Positions 24,085 through 30,367 of a stretch of DNA of 30,367 bases are shown here, in pieces. Source of the stretch: JBBKWQ01 sp037969115. Its GTDB lineage: Bacteria; Actinomycetota; Acidimicrobiia; Acidimicrobiales; Ilumatobacteraceae. Below the pieces are notes generated by a model. The model saw only the letters and a program-made list of their open reading frames with translations, searched no databases and was not told where the DNA came from. The number at the start of each line of letters is the position of its first letter. Within the stretch, counting starts at the first letter, position 1. Location: positions 1 to 30,367 of the forward strand of contig JBBKWQ010000242.1 of assembly GCA_037969115.1 (NCBI GenBank), in the 5' to 3' direction. The position numbers and the translations under genes are program-made.

Positions 24085-24962
24085 CGCGACACCCGCTCGA
24101 CGAAGTCGCGCAGCAGCAGGTTGAACCGGACCGGATCGCGCAGGTTGGGCATGTGCCCCGAACCCTCGAAGGTTGCGAGCCTGCCGTTCGACAGTCGGGC
24201 AGCTTCGACACCGACCGCGTGCGCGATGACTCGATCGTCGGAGCCGTGCACCACCAACGTCGGACAGCGCAGCTCGGTGAGCACGTCATCAACCGGCTGC
24301 CTCGGCGGTGGCTGCATCGCCTCGGCCTCGAGCACGGCGGCGCTCGTCTCCATCGCCCAGGCGACGGCGTCGTCGAGACCTTTGGTCGAGTGGGGTTCGA
24401 TGAAGACCTGCTCGAAGAACCAGTGTGCGAAGTCGTCGTAGTGGGCATGCCAGTAGGCGCGGTTGTAGCGGTCCCAGCCAGTCGGTTGCTCGGGTGCCGG
24501 GTCGAGGAAGTGCTCGGCGATGTCGGCGCGTTCCGGCAGGGCGGGACCGAGCGGGAGTGCGGCGCCGATCAGGACGAGACCGGCGATCGCGTCGGGACGC
24601 AGGGCGGCGAGCTCGAGGGCGTACCACGCGCCGCGGGACAGTCCGACTGCGACGGCGCATTCGACGTCGCAAGCATCGAGCACCGCCGCGGCATCGGCGG
24701 CGTATGCCTGCGGGGTGTAGCGGGACGGGTCGGTCACCCGGTCGGACACGCCGTTGCCGGGACCGTCGTAGACGACGACGTGGAAGTGGCGGGCCAGGTA
24801 TGGCACCTGCATCTTCCAGAACCGGGTGTGGATGATCGTCCACGTCGGCATCAGCAGGATCGTCGGTCGACCGTTCGCGCCAGGATAGCCGTGGACCTCA
24901 TAGCCCAGCGTGACTCCGTCGCGCACGACATGGCCCTCGACGTCAGGGCACCGGGCGCGCAC
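24081..24962 (-). CDS. Alpha/beta hydrolase
   Basis: This 293-residue alpha/beta-hydrolase has an intact catalytic set: nucleophile Ser109 in VGLSRGAW, acid Asp242 in HGSDDRV and His270 in EGSGHMPNLRDP. It is a paralogue of the hydrolase half of the next gene; both share the unusual lid segment EPHSTK-x-x-DDAVAWAME (189-205 here). It could be an esterase, lactonase or C-C hydrolase. I accept the GTG at 24962 because GGAGGAG lies six bases upstream. Its start overlaps the tetR stop by 20 bp and its stop overlaps the next gene by 4 bp, a tightly packed operon under the TetR promoter. Confidence 0.85.
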   Translation of the reverse strand: MRARCPDVEGHVVRDGVTLGYEVHGYPGANGRPTILLMPTWTIIHTRFWKMQVPYLARHFHVVVYDGPGNGVSDRVTDPSRYTPQAYAADAAAVLDACDVECAVAVGLSRGAWYALELAALRPDAIAGLVLIGAALPLGPALPERADIAEHFLDPAPEQPTGWDRYNRAYWHAHYDDFAHWFFEQVFIEPHSTKGLDDAVAWAMETSAAVLEAEAMQPPPRQPVDDVLTELRCPTLVVHGSDDRVIAHAVGVEAARLSNGRLATFEGSGHMPNLRDPVRFNLLLRDFVERVSR

Positions 24963-25551
24963 CAGACTCCTCCAGAGTTCGCAGCAGGAAGCCGATGCTC
25001 CGCAGTGCGGACCGGCACGGCAGCGCCGACTCCTCGAAACCGAGCAGGATCATCGTCTCGATGCCCAAGAACGCAGCACCGATCAGCGCCGCCGCCTCGT
25101 CCGCGGTGAGCGGACCGAGCCCGCCGACTCGCGGCGCAACCTTGGAGGCGGTGTCGGCGAGCAGGGCGAACCATCCGCTGAGGTTCTCGCGCACGGCTTC
25201 GGCGATCTCCGCGTCCGACCATCCTGCAGCGGTCATTTCCTGGAGCACGCGTACGTACCCCGACCTCAGGTCCTCCTCGAGGAAGTCACAGGCCTGTTCC
25301 CACTGGCGCCACAACGGCATCTCGGCTCCGTAGAGCCGGGATTGACGCTCCAGCAGCAATTCGTTCTCCTCGGCGAGGAGCGCCAAGACAAGGTTCTGGC
25401 GGGACCCGAAGTGGTAGTGGATCTGACTCAACGGCACACCGGCGGCCTCGGCAACGCGGCGTGTCGACAACCCCGCATACCCCGACGCGAGCAGTGCTCG
25501 CTTGCCGGCGTCGAGGAGCTGTGATCTCGTCTCCGCTTTCATCGTCCCCAT
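24943..25551 (-). CDS. TetR-family repressor of the flanking divergon
   Basis: The 202-residue TetR protein has an N-terminal HTH (TRRVAEAAGVPLSQIHYHFGSRQNLV at about 30-55) and a helical effector-binding domain. AAGGAG sits five bases before the ATG at 25551; a second ATG three codons on is less well spaced. Its promoter and the divergent OsmC promoter both carry the same 18-bp palindrome at the -10/start site, so it very probably represses itself, the two hydrolase genes behind it, and the rightward OsmC operon. The inducer is unknown; a substrate of the hydrolases or a reactive electrophile would fit. Confidence 0.88.
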   Translation of the reverse strand: MGTMKAETRSQLLDAGKRALLASGYAGLSTRRVAEAAGVPLSQIHYHFGSRQNLVLALLAEENELLLERQSRLYGAEMPLWRQWEQACDFLEEDLRSGYVRVLQEMTAAGWSDAEIAEAVRENLSGWFALLADTASKVAPRVGGLGPLTADEAAALIGAAFLGIETMILLGFEESALPCRSALRSIGFLLRTLEESGARPVP

Positions 25552-25563
25552 CGATTCTCCTTG

Positions 25564-25609
25564 TTCGGTCGACCGATCGAACTGTAGCTCGTCTCCCGGC
25601 GGGCGTCAA
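25564..25609 (-). promoter_or_regulatory. tetR promoter with 18-bp TetR operator
   Basis: On the minus strand TTGACG (25609-25604), a 17-bp spacer and TACAGT (25586-25581) form a good sigma-70-type promoter. The operator TTCGATCGGTCGACCGAA (7 of 9 base pairs symmetric) spans 25581-25564 and begins at the last base of the -10, covering the start site. AAGGAG and the ATG follow. Confidence 0.75.
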
Positions 25610-25657
25610 CCTGAGCGGAGCCGTTGGTGACTCGTTATTGCTTGCGGATCATGCCTC

Positions 25658-25704
25658 TTGACAGATCCAGCAAGTGCGATGCATAATTCGGTCGATCGAC
25701 CGAA
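25658..25704 (+). promoter_or_regulatory. osmC-operon promoter with perfect 18-bp TetR operator
   Basis: TTGACA (25658-25663), an 18-bp spacer and CATAAT (25682-25687) make a near-consensus promoter. The perfect palindrome TTCGGTCGATCGACCGAA (25687-25704) begins at the last base of the -10, the same register as in the tetR promoter. Confidence 0.8.
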
Positions 25705-25734
25705 CAAGATGAAATGCGGAAAGGAACCGCTCGT

Positions 25735-26247
25735 ATGAGCAGCATCGCCACCGCCATCGAGCGAATGGAATCAGCCGTCGAACGGCGCCCCGGCTTCGGC
25801 GTCGGCACCGCCCGGTCGGAGACGATCTCGGCCGCTGAGCTCGGCTGCACGACGCAAGAGGGCCCGTGGTCGACGGACTCCGACCTCCCCGACGCGCTCG
25901 GCGGAGGTGGATCGGCGCCGACACCGAGCGTCTTGCTGCGCGCAGCCCTGGGCAGCTGCATGGCGATGAGCTACCGGCTGCGCGCCGCGAAGCAGGGGAT
26001 CGAGCTGACCTCGATCCGGGTCGTGGTGGAGACCGACTCGGAGATCGCCGGCATGCTCTCGTGCGACGCCGCCGCTCCGCCCGGGTTCACCGCAATCCGC
26101 TACCACGTCGAGATCGAGAGCCCAGCACCGTCGGATCACGTACGTCGCATCGTCGACGAAGGTGATCGTCTCAGCCCCCTCCTCGACGTGTTCACGCGGG
26201 CCATCCCGGTCCGGCGCACGACATCGATCCGATCGGCGGAGGCCTGA
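25735..26247 (+). CDS. OsmC-family protein (first of two)
   Basis: This 170-residue OsmC-fold protein has GGGGSAPTPSVLLRAALGSCMAMSYRLRAAKQGI (57-89), the family's central helix with Cys75. OsmC and Ohr proteins use a Cys pair to reduce organic hydroperoxides; the second Cys is missing, and the region reads LDVFTRAIPV (150-159). It therefore belongs to the one-Cys relatives, whose activity is uncertain. I chose the ATG at 25735 with AAGGAA eight bases upstream. It is the first gene of the operon driven by the operator-bearing promoter, followed after 2 bp by a methyltransferase. Confidence 0.85.
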   Translation: MSSIATAIERMESAVERRPGFGVGTARSETISAAELGCTTQEGPWSTDSDLPDALGGGGSAPTPSVLLRAALGSCMAMSYRLRAAKQGIELTSIRVVVETDSEIAGMLSCDAAAPPGFTAIRYHVEIESPAPSDHVRRIVDEGDRLSPLLDVFTRAIPVRRTTSIRSAEA

Positions 26248-26249
26248 GC

Positions 26250-27089
26250 ATGCAACCGAAGCTCCAGCGATGGGTGCAACGTCAAGGATGGAACCGAGCA
26301 TCGAGCTGCTACGAGCAGTACTGGCAACGCCAGTTGCAGCCCGCCATCGACCTCGTCTTGGACACGGCCGAGCTGCGGCCGGGGGAGGACGTGATCGATG
26401 TCGCCTGTGGCACAGGGCTCGTCGCGCTGCCGGCGGCTGCGAGTGTCGCGCCGAACGGGCGCGTGTTCGCCACTGACATCTCCCCGAAGATGATCGATGA
26501 AGTCGAGCGTCGTGCGATCGCATGCGGGTTGGCCAACGTCGACGTCGAGTGCCGCGACGCCGAAGACCTCGGCGCCGACCGCTCGTTCGACGTTGCCTTG
26601 TGCTCACTCGGACTGATGTATGTCCCGGCACCCGCGGTTGCGGTGAGTGAGCTCCTCCGTGTGCTCCGTCCCGGAGGGCGAACGGTCGTGTCGGTGTGGG
26701 GCGAGCGACGTCACTGTGGATGGGCCGAGCTGTTCCCCATCGTCGATGCCCGCGTCGATTCTGACGTGTGCCCGATGTTCTTCGCGCTCGGCGCGCCCGG
26801 CGCGCTCACCACCACGCTCGAACGTGCCGGCTTCGTCGACATCGAGACGACCAGGCTGATCGTCGAACTGCGGTACGCGAGCGACGACGACGCGCTCGGC
26901 GCTGCGTTTCTCGGCGGACCCGTCGCCCTCGCCGCCTCCCGCTTCGACGACGACGAGCGCCGTTCGGCGCATGCGGACTACCTCGCGTCCCTCGCCGACT
27001 ACGCAGACGGCACCGGCTACCGGGTGCCGGGCGAGTTCGTGATCGCTTCGGCGCGGCGATCCGACCACGTTCTGAATACACAACCATGA
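26250..27089 (+). CDS. SAM-dependent class I methyltransferase (UbiE-like)
   Basis: This 279-residue methyltransferase has motif I VIDVACGTGLVALPAA (about 48-63), an acidic strand-2 end (FATDIS, 73-78), CRDAEDL motif II (about 100-106) and LRVLRPGGRTVVSVWGE (about 133-149), the last shared with UbiE/COQ5-type enzymes. The C-terminus carries a substrate-shaping LERAGF segment. The acceptor is not predictable. It starts two bases after the OsmC stop and precedes the second OsmC by 10 bp, so it is cotranscribed. Its place between two OsmC genes and before a flavoprotein suggests a detoxification or tailoring pathway for one substrate. Confidence 0.85.
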   Translation: MQPKLQRWVQRQGWNRASSCYEQYWQRQLQPAIDLVLDTAELRPGEDVIDVACGTGLVALPAAASVAPNGRVFATDISPKMIDEVERRAIACGLANVDVECRDAEDLGADRSFDVALCSLGLMYVPAPAVAVSELLRVLRPGGRTVVSVWGERRHCGWAELFPIVDARVDSDVCPMFFALGAPGALTTTLERAGFVDIETTRLIVELRYASDDDALGAAFLGGPVALAASRFDDDERRSAHADYLASLADYADGTGYRVPGEFVIASARRSDHVLNTQP

Positions 27090-27099
27090 AAGGAACAAC

Positions 27100-27660
27100 A
27101 TGACCATCACCGACACGCCCATCGACAATGGCGTCAACACCGAAGCATTACTCGGCGCTCGCGACGCGCTCAGCAAGACCCCGGAGGCGGCCGAGTTCAC
27201 TTGGCGAGCAAGCTGTTCGTGGTTGCACGGCACCCACAGCCGCACCACTGTCGACGGATTCTCTGGCCTCGGCCAGGACCACCGTCACCGGAGCACCTTC
27301 GTCTTCGACGCCGACCATCCCGAATGTTTCGCATCCGAGGACCGAGGGGCGACACCCACGGAGTACGTGCTCGCCGCACTCGCCAGCTGTCTCACCGCCG
27401 GCGTCGCCGCCGTCGCCCAACACCGCCAGATCCAACTCAGGTCGGTCACCGCCACCATCGAGGGCAAGATGAACGTCCTCGGGATCCTCGGCGCCGACCC
27501 CGACACTCGCAACGGGTTCAACGACATCAGGGTCCGCTTCGCCATCGACGCCGACGCGTCACCCGACGACGTTCGCGCGCTCGTGGCCCAGTCGCAGAAG
27601 CGATCGGCTGTGTACGACATCGTCACGAACCCGACCAACGTCACCGTCGAGGTCGCCTGA
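27100..27660 (+). CDS. OsmC-family protein (second of two)
   Basis: This 186-residue OsmC-fold protein has GATPTEYVLAALASCLTAGVAAVAQHRQIQL (83-113), with Cys97 in the central helix. The second redox Cys is replaced in KRSAVYDIVTNP (167-178), where relatives of the YhfA type have S-P/A-V-Y. It differs strongly from the first OsmC, so the two are not a recent duplication and may form a heteromer or act in sequence. AAAGGA lies seven bases before the ATG. Organic-peroxide reduction by the classical two-Cys mechanism is not supported for either protein. Confidence 0.85.
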   Translation: MTITDTPIDNGVNTEALLGARDALSKTPEAAEFTWRASCSWLHGTHSRTTVDGFSGLGQDHRHRSTFVFDADHPECFASEDRGATPTEYVLAALASCLTAGVAAVAQHRQIQLRSVTATIEGKMNVLGILGADPDTRNGFNDIRVRFAIDADASPDDVRALVAQSQKRSAVYDIVTNPTNVTVEVA

Positions 27661-27695
27661 CAGACCGCGCCGGCACGTCGCATCGGCACATCGCA

Positions 27696-28961
27696 ATGCA
27701 CACGACCACCGTCGTCATCGGGGCCGGTCACGCCGGGCTCGCCATGAGTCGCCGCCTCACCGAGCGCTCGATCGACCACATCGTCCTCGAGCGTGGTGAA
27801 GTGGCGAACTCCTGGCGAACCGAGCGGTGGGATTCGCTGAGGCTGCTGACCCCGAACTGGCAGAGCCGGCTGCCCGCCATGCACTACACAGGCGGCGATC
27901 CCGACGGCTACATGACGATGCCCGAGGTCGCCGATTTCATCACCGACTACGCCGCATCCATCACTGCACCCGTCCACACGAACACCCGCGTCACGCGAGT
28001 GGGTGCCGCCGGGAACGGCTACGAGGTGGTCACGAACCGCGGGACGTGGATGTGCCCGACGGTGGTGATCGCGAGCGGTGCGTCGAACGTTGCCAATGTC
28101 CCCCCGGTCGCGGATCGGGTGCCCGTGTCGGTCTCGATGCACACCCCGATGAGCTACCGAGCGCCCGACAGCCTCGACGAACGAGGGGTCCTCGTCGTCG
28201 GGGCCTCCGCGACCGGGATCCAACTCGCCGACGAGATCCGCCGCAGCGGACGACCGGTCACCGTCGCCGTCGGAGAACACGTGCGGCTGCCAAGGCTCTA
28301 CCGCGGTCGCGACGTCTTCTGGTGGATGGATGCCGCCGGCATTCTCGACGAACGCTACGACGAAGTCGACGATCTCGTCCGCGCCCGCCACCTCCCGTCA
28401 CCACAATTGATCGGCAGCCCAGACCGGCGGTCTCTCGACCTCAACACCCTCGTCGACCAGGGCGTCCGCATTGTCGGTCGCCTCGTCGGCATTGCCGACG
28501 GCACCGCCCAGTTCTCGGGCGCCCTCACCAACATCTGCACCCTCGCCGATCTCAAGATGAATCGCCTGCTCGAAACCTTCGACGAATGGGCTTGCTCGAC
28601 CGGCCACGACGACATCGGTCCGCCCCGTCGCTTCGAACCGACCAAGGTGCCGGCGACGCCCGTCCTCGACATCGACATGGTCGGCGACGACATCGGTACG
28701 ATCGTCTGGGCCACCGGCTACCGGCCGGACTACAGCTGGCTCGACCTCCCGGTGCTCGATCGCAAGGGCCGCATCCGTCACGACGGTGGCGTCGTGACCG
28801 ACTCGCCCGGCATGTACCTGCTCGGTACCAACCTCCTGCGCCGCCGCCGATCGAGCTTCATCAACGGCGCCGACTCGGACACCGAAGAACTCAGCGCCCA
28901 CCTCCACCGCCACCTTGGCCGATCCCACCGGAACCATGCCTCACACGTGTCTTGCAGATGA
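27696..28961 (+). CDS. FAD/NAD(P)-dependent oxidoreductase, flavin monooxygenase (CzcO)-like
   Basis: This 421-residue two-dinucleotide-domain flavoprotein has an N-terminal FAD motif VIGAGHAGLAMSRRL (about 7-21) and a second Rossmann motif for NAD(P)H, VVGASATGIQLADEI (about 167-181). WATGYRPDYSWLD and GMYLLGTNLLRRRRSSF sit near the C-terminus, with a SMHTPMSY segment where flavin monooxygenases carry their HS-x-Y/FMO fingerprint. It could catalyse oxygenation or thiol/disulfide chemistry on the operon's substrate. I used the ATG at 27696; upstream codons in this frame overlap the OsmC gene. It is last in the OsmC operon and ends in a hairpin. Confidence 0.83.
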   Translation: MHTTTVVIGAGHAGLAMSRRLTERSIDHIVLERGEVANSWRTERWDSLRLLTPNWQSRLPAMHYTGGDPDGYMTMPEVADFITDYAASITAPVHTNTRVTRVGAAGNGYEVVTNRGTWMCPTVVIASGASNVANVPPVADRVPVSVSMHTPMSYRAPDSLDERGVLVVGASATGIQLADEIRRSGRPVTVAVGEHVRLPRLYRGRDVFWWMDAAGILDERYDEVDDLVRARHLPSPQLIGSPDRRSLDLNTLVDQGVRIVGRLVGIADGTAQFSGALTNICTLADLKMNRLLETFDEWACSTGHDDIGPPRRFEPTKVPATPVLDIDMVGDDIGTIVWATGYRPDYSWLDLPVLDRKGRIRHDGGVVTDSPGMYLLGTNLLRRRRSSFINGADSDTEELSAHLHRHLGRSHRNHASHVSCR

Positions 28962-28967
28962 GGCATG
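28935..28967. terminator. Hairpin over the stop codon of the flavoprotein gene
   Basis: Nine-base arms CATGCCTCA (28935-28943) and TGAGGCATG (28959-28967) pair around a 15-nt loop; the second arm contains the TGA stop. It lies in front of the convergent ATPase gene. There is no T-run, so its role as a terminator is inferred. Confidence 0.4.
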
Positions 28968-29004
28968 TAGGGACTGTCCGACGTTCGACGCGGGGTCGGT
29001 GTTC

Positions 29005-30300
29005 TCAGTGGGCATCAGGACTGAGGTCGAGGCGTCGGAGAAGTTGGGCGTTGGCGGCGACGACGATCGTGGAGAGGCTCATCAACGCGGCGCCGACTGC
29101 GGGTGGCAGAACGAAGCCGATGGGAGCGAGCACCCCGGCTGCGAGGGGGATGGCGGCGATGTTGTAGCCCGCGGCCCACATGAGGTTCTGGATCATCTTG
29201 CGGTAGCTGGCATGCGACAGGGTGATCACGCCGAGCACTGCTCGCGGATCGGACGAGGCGAGGACCACGCCGGCGGATTCGATCGCGACGTCGGTACCGG
29301 CGCCGATCGCGAGTCCGACGTCGGCTCGGGCGAGTGCAGGGGCATCGTTGACGCCGTCGCCCACCATCGCGACGGTCCGACCCTGGCGCTGCAGGTCCTT
29401 GACGGCGGCGTCCTTGTCGTCGGGGAGAACTTCGGCGTAGACGTCGTCGATGCCGAGCTCGGCGGCGACGCTGTCGGCGACGGCCTGTGAGTCGCCGGTG
29501 AGCATGACGACGCGGATATTGCGTTCGTGCAGCGCGTCGACCGCGCGTCGTGATTCGGGTCGGATGCCGTCTTCGAGTGCGAACATTCCGACGATGGCGT
29601 CGTCGACGACGAGGTGGAGAACCGCCGCCCCGCGTGCCTCCCAATGCCGGATCTTCTCGTCGAGTTCGGCCGGTGCGGTGAGGTCGAGTTCTCGCAGCAG
29701 TGAAGGTCCGCCTATTGCGACGGTCTGTCCGTCGATGGTGGCGGAGACCCCTCGGCCGGTCATCGATTGGATGTCCGTGGCCGCAGCGGCTTCCACGCCG
29801 GCTTCGTCTGCCTTGCGGACGATCGCTCGGGCGAGCGGGTGTTCGGAGTCGGCTTCCACGCCGGCAGCGACGGCGAGCACCCGATCAGTGTCGCCGTCGA
29901 TCGCCACGAGATCGGCAACGACGTGTTCGCCGGCGGTGAGGGTGCCGGTCTTGTCGAACAGGACGGTGTCGATCGTGCGCATCTTCTCGAGTGCGAGGCG
30001 GTCCTTCACCAGGATGCCGTTCTCGGCGGCCTTCGCAGTGGACAGCGAGATGACGAGCGGAATCGCGAGCCCGAGTGCGTGGGGGCAAGCGATGATCAAC
30101 ACGGTCACGGTGCGAATCAGAGCGTCATCTGTACGTCCAAGGGCGAGCCAGACGACGGCAGTGATGAGCGCGGCGGTGATCGCGACGTAGAACAGCACGG
30201 CCGCGGCGCGGTCGGCGAGCGCCTGGGCCCTCGACTTGGAGTTCTGGGCATCGGCGACGAGGCGCTGGATGCCGCCGAGTGCAGTGTCGTCGCCGATGCC
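29005..30300 (-). CDS. copB: CPH-type P1B copper/silver ATPase, CopB-like (5'-truncated)
   Basis: About 431 C-terminal residues of a heavy-metal P1B ATPase are present. The metal-translocating motif is CPH (LIIACPHALGLAIP), the copper/silver CopB signature rather than CPC. It is followed by DKTGTLT with the phosphorylated Asp, a GEH/SEHPLA nucleotide-binding segment, GDGVNDAPALARADVG, and the last membrane helices with YN-x4-P and MSLST metal-binding motifs. It would export copper or silver from the cytoplasm. The N-terminus is missing: in-frame wording is normal from a GIGDDTALGGIQRLV segment onward (from about base 30300), but beyond that the sequence folds back on itself. The true start is lost. 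Confidence 0.88.
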   Translation of the reverse strand, partial: GIGDDTALGGIQRLVADAQNSKSRAQALADRAAAVLFYVAITAALITAVVWLALGRTDDALIRTVTVLIIACPHALGLAIPLVISLSTAKAAENGILVKDRLALEKMRTIDTVLFDKTGTLTAGEHVVADLVAIDGDTDRVLAVAAGVEADSEHPLARAIVRKADEAGVEAAAATDIQSMTGRGVSATIDGQTVAIGGPSLLRELDLTAPAELDEKIRHWEARGAAVLHLVVDDAIVGMFALEDGIRPESRRAVDALHERNIRVVMLTGDSQAVADSVAAELGIDDVYAEVLPDDKDAAVKDLQRQGRTVAMVGDGVNDAPALARADVGLAIGAGTDVAIESAGVVLASSDPRAVLGVITLSHASYRKMIQNLMWAAGYNIAAIPLAAGVLAPIGFVLPPAVGAALMSLSTIVVAANAQLLRRLDLSPDAH

Positions 30301-30367
30301 CAGAACTCCAAGTCGAGGGCCCAGGCGCTCGCCGACCGCGCCGCGGCCGTGCTGTTCTACGTCGCGA
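30180..30367. repeat. Perfect 81-bp inverted repeat at the window end (fold-back)
   Basis: Bases 30180-30260 are the exact reverse complement of 30287-30367, with a 26-nt loop. The left arm is normal ATPase coding sequence; the right arm is nonsense for that protein. A native 14-bp inverted repeat (30247-30260 and 30287-30300) lies at the fold point and could have primed a snap-back. A library or assembly artefact is more likely than a biological palindrome. Confidence 0.9.

Noticed and set aside
30117..30311. Minus-strand frame running into the fold-back
   Set aside because: It exists only because of the inverted repeat and is out of frame with the ATPase.

Overview
The window reads as GC-rich actinobacterial chromosome, most likely from the Acidimicrobiia (an Ilumatobacter-like marine or freshwater lineage). 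That placement is an inference from codon bias, GTG starts, several apparently leaderless TANNNT promoters and the gene content; no rRNA or tRNA is present to confirm it. The left edge opens inside or at the start of an HD-domain gene. The right edge is a perfect 81-bp fold-back palindrome that truncates a copper ATPase gene and is probably a contig-end artefact.

Left block (1-9.0 kb). A leftward three-gene operon encodes a GcvT-like folate-dependent aminomethyltransferase, a phytoene-dehydrogenase-type FAD oxidoreductase and a PMT-like SAM methyltransferase. A divergent TetR regulator has a leaderless promoter that overlaps a dyad. A second TetR gene and a small beta-sandwich protein follow. 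Then come leftward genes for an APH-fold kinase-like protein, a CorA magnesium channel and an unrecognised acidic protein.

Centre (9.0-14.3 kb). The most striking locus is a two-gene leftward unit: a three-helix membrane protein overlapping by 11 bp a 1313-residue polyprotein. That protein joins a metallo-beta-lactamase domain, a segment resembling the N-terminal domain of M17 aminopeptidases, a CHAT caspase-like protease with intact His and Cys, and a helical TPR-like tail. This has the logic of a protease-based conflict or defence module with a membrane partner.

Middle-right (14.3-21.9 kb). This stretch holds a tryptophanase that looks like tyrosine phenol-lyase overall but carries the tryptophanase specificity residues. 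It also holds a ferritin-like protein, a membrane-anchored FAS1 protein with a long Thr tract, a convergent enoyl-CoA hydratase, a mycothiol-nitroreductase-like thioredoxin-fold protein, a possible structured leader before a small basic ORF, a zinc metallopeptidase overlapping a hemolysin-III/PAQR gene, and a 37-residue Lys-rich microprotein.

Right block (21.9-29 kb). A TetR-controlled divergon. Leftward are tetR, an alpha/beta hydrolase, and a second hydrolase fused to a GT-B glycosyltransferase. Rightward are OsmC, a SAM methyltransferase, a second OsmC and an FMO-like flavoprotein. Both divergent promoters carry the same 18-bp palindromic operator, starting at the last base of the -10 box in each case, so the two arms are almost certainly co-repressed by this TetR. 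The window ends with the C-terminal part of a CPH-type (CopB-like) P1B ATPase.
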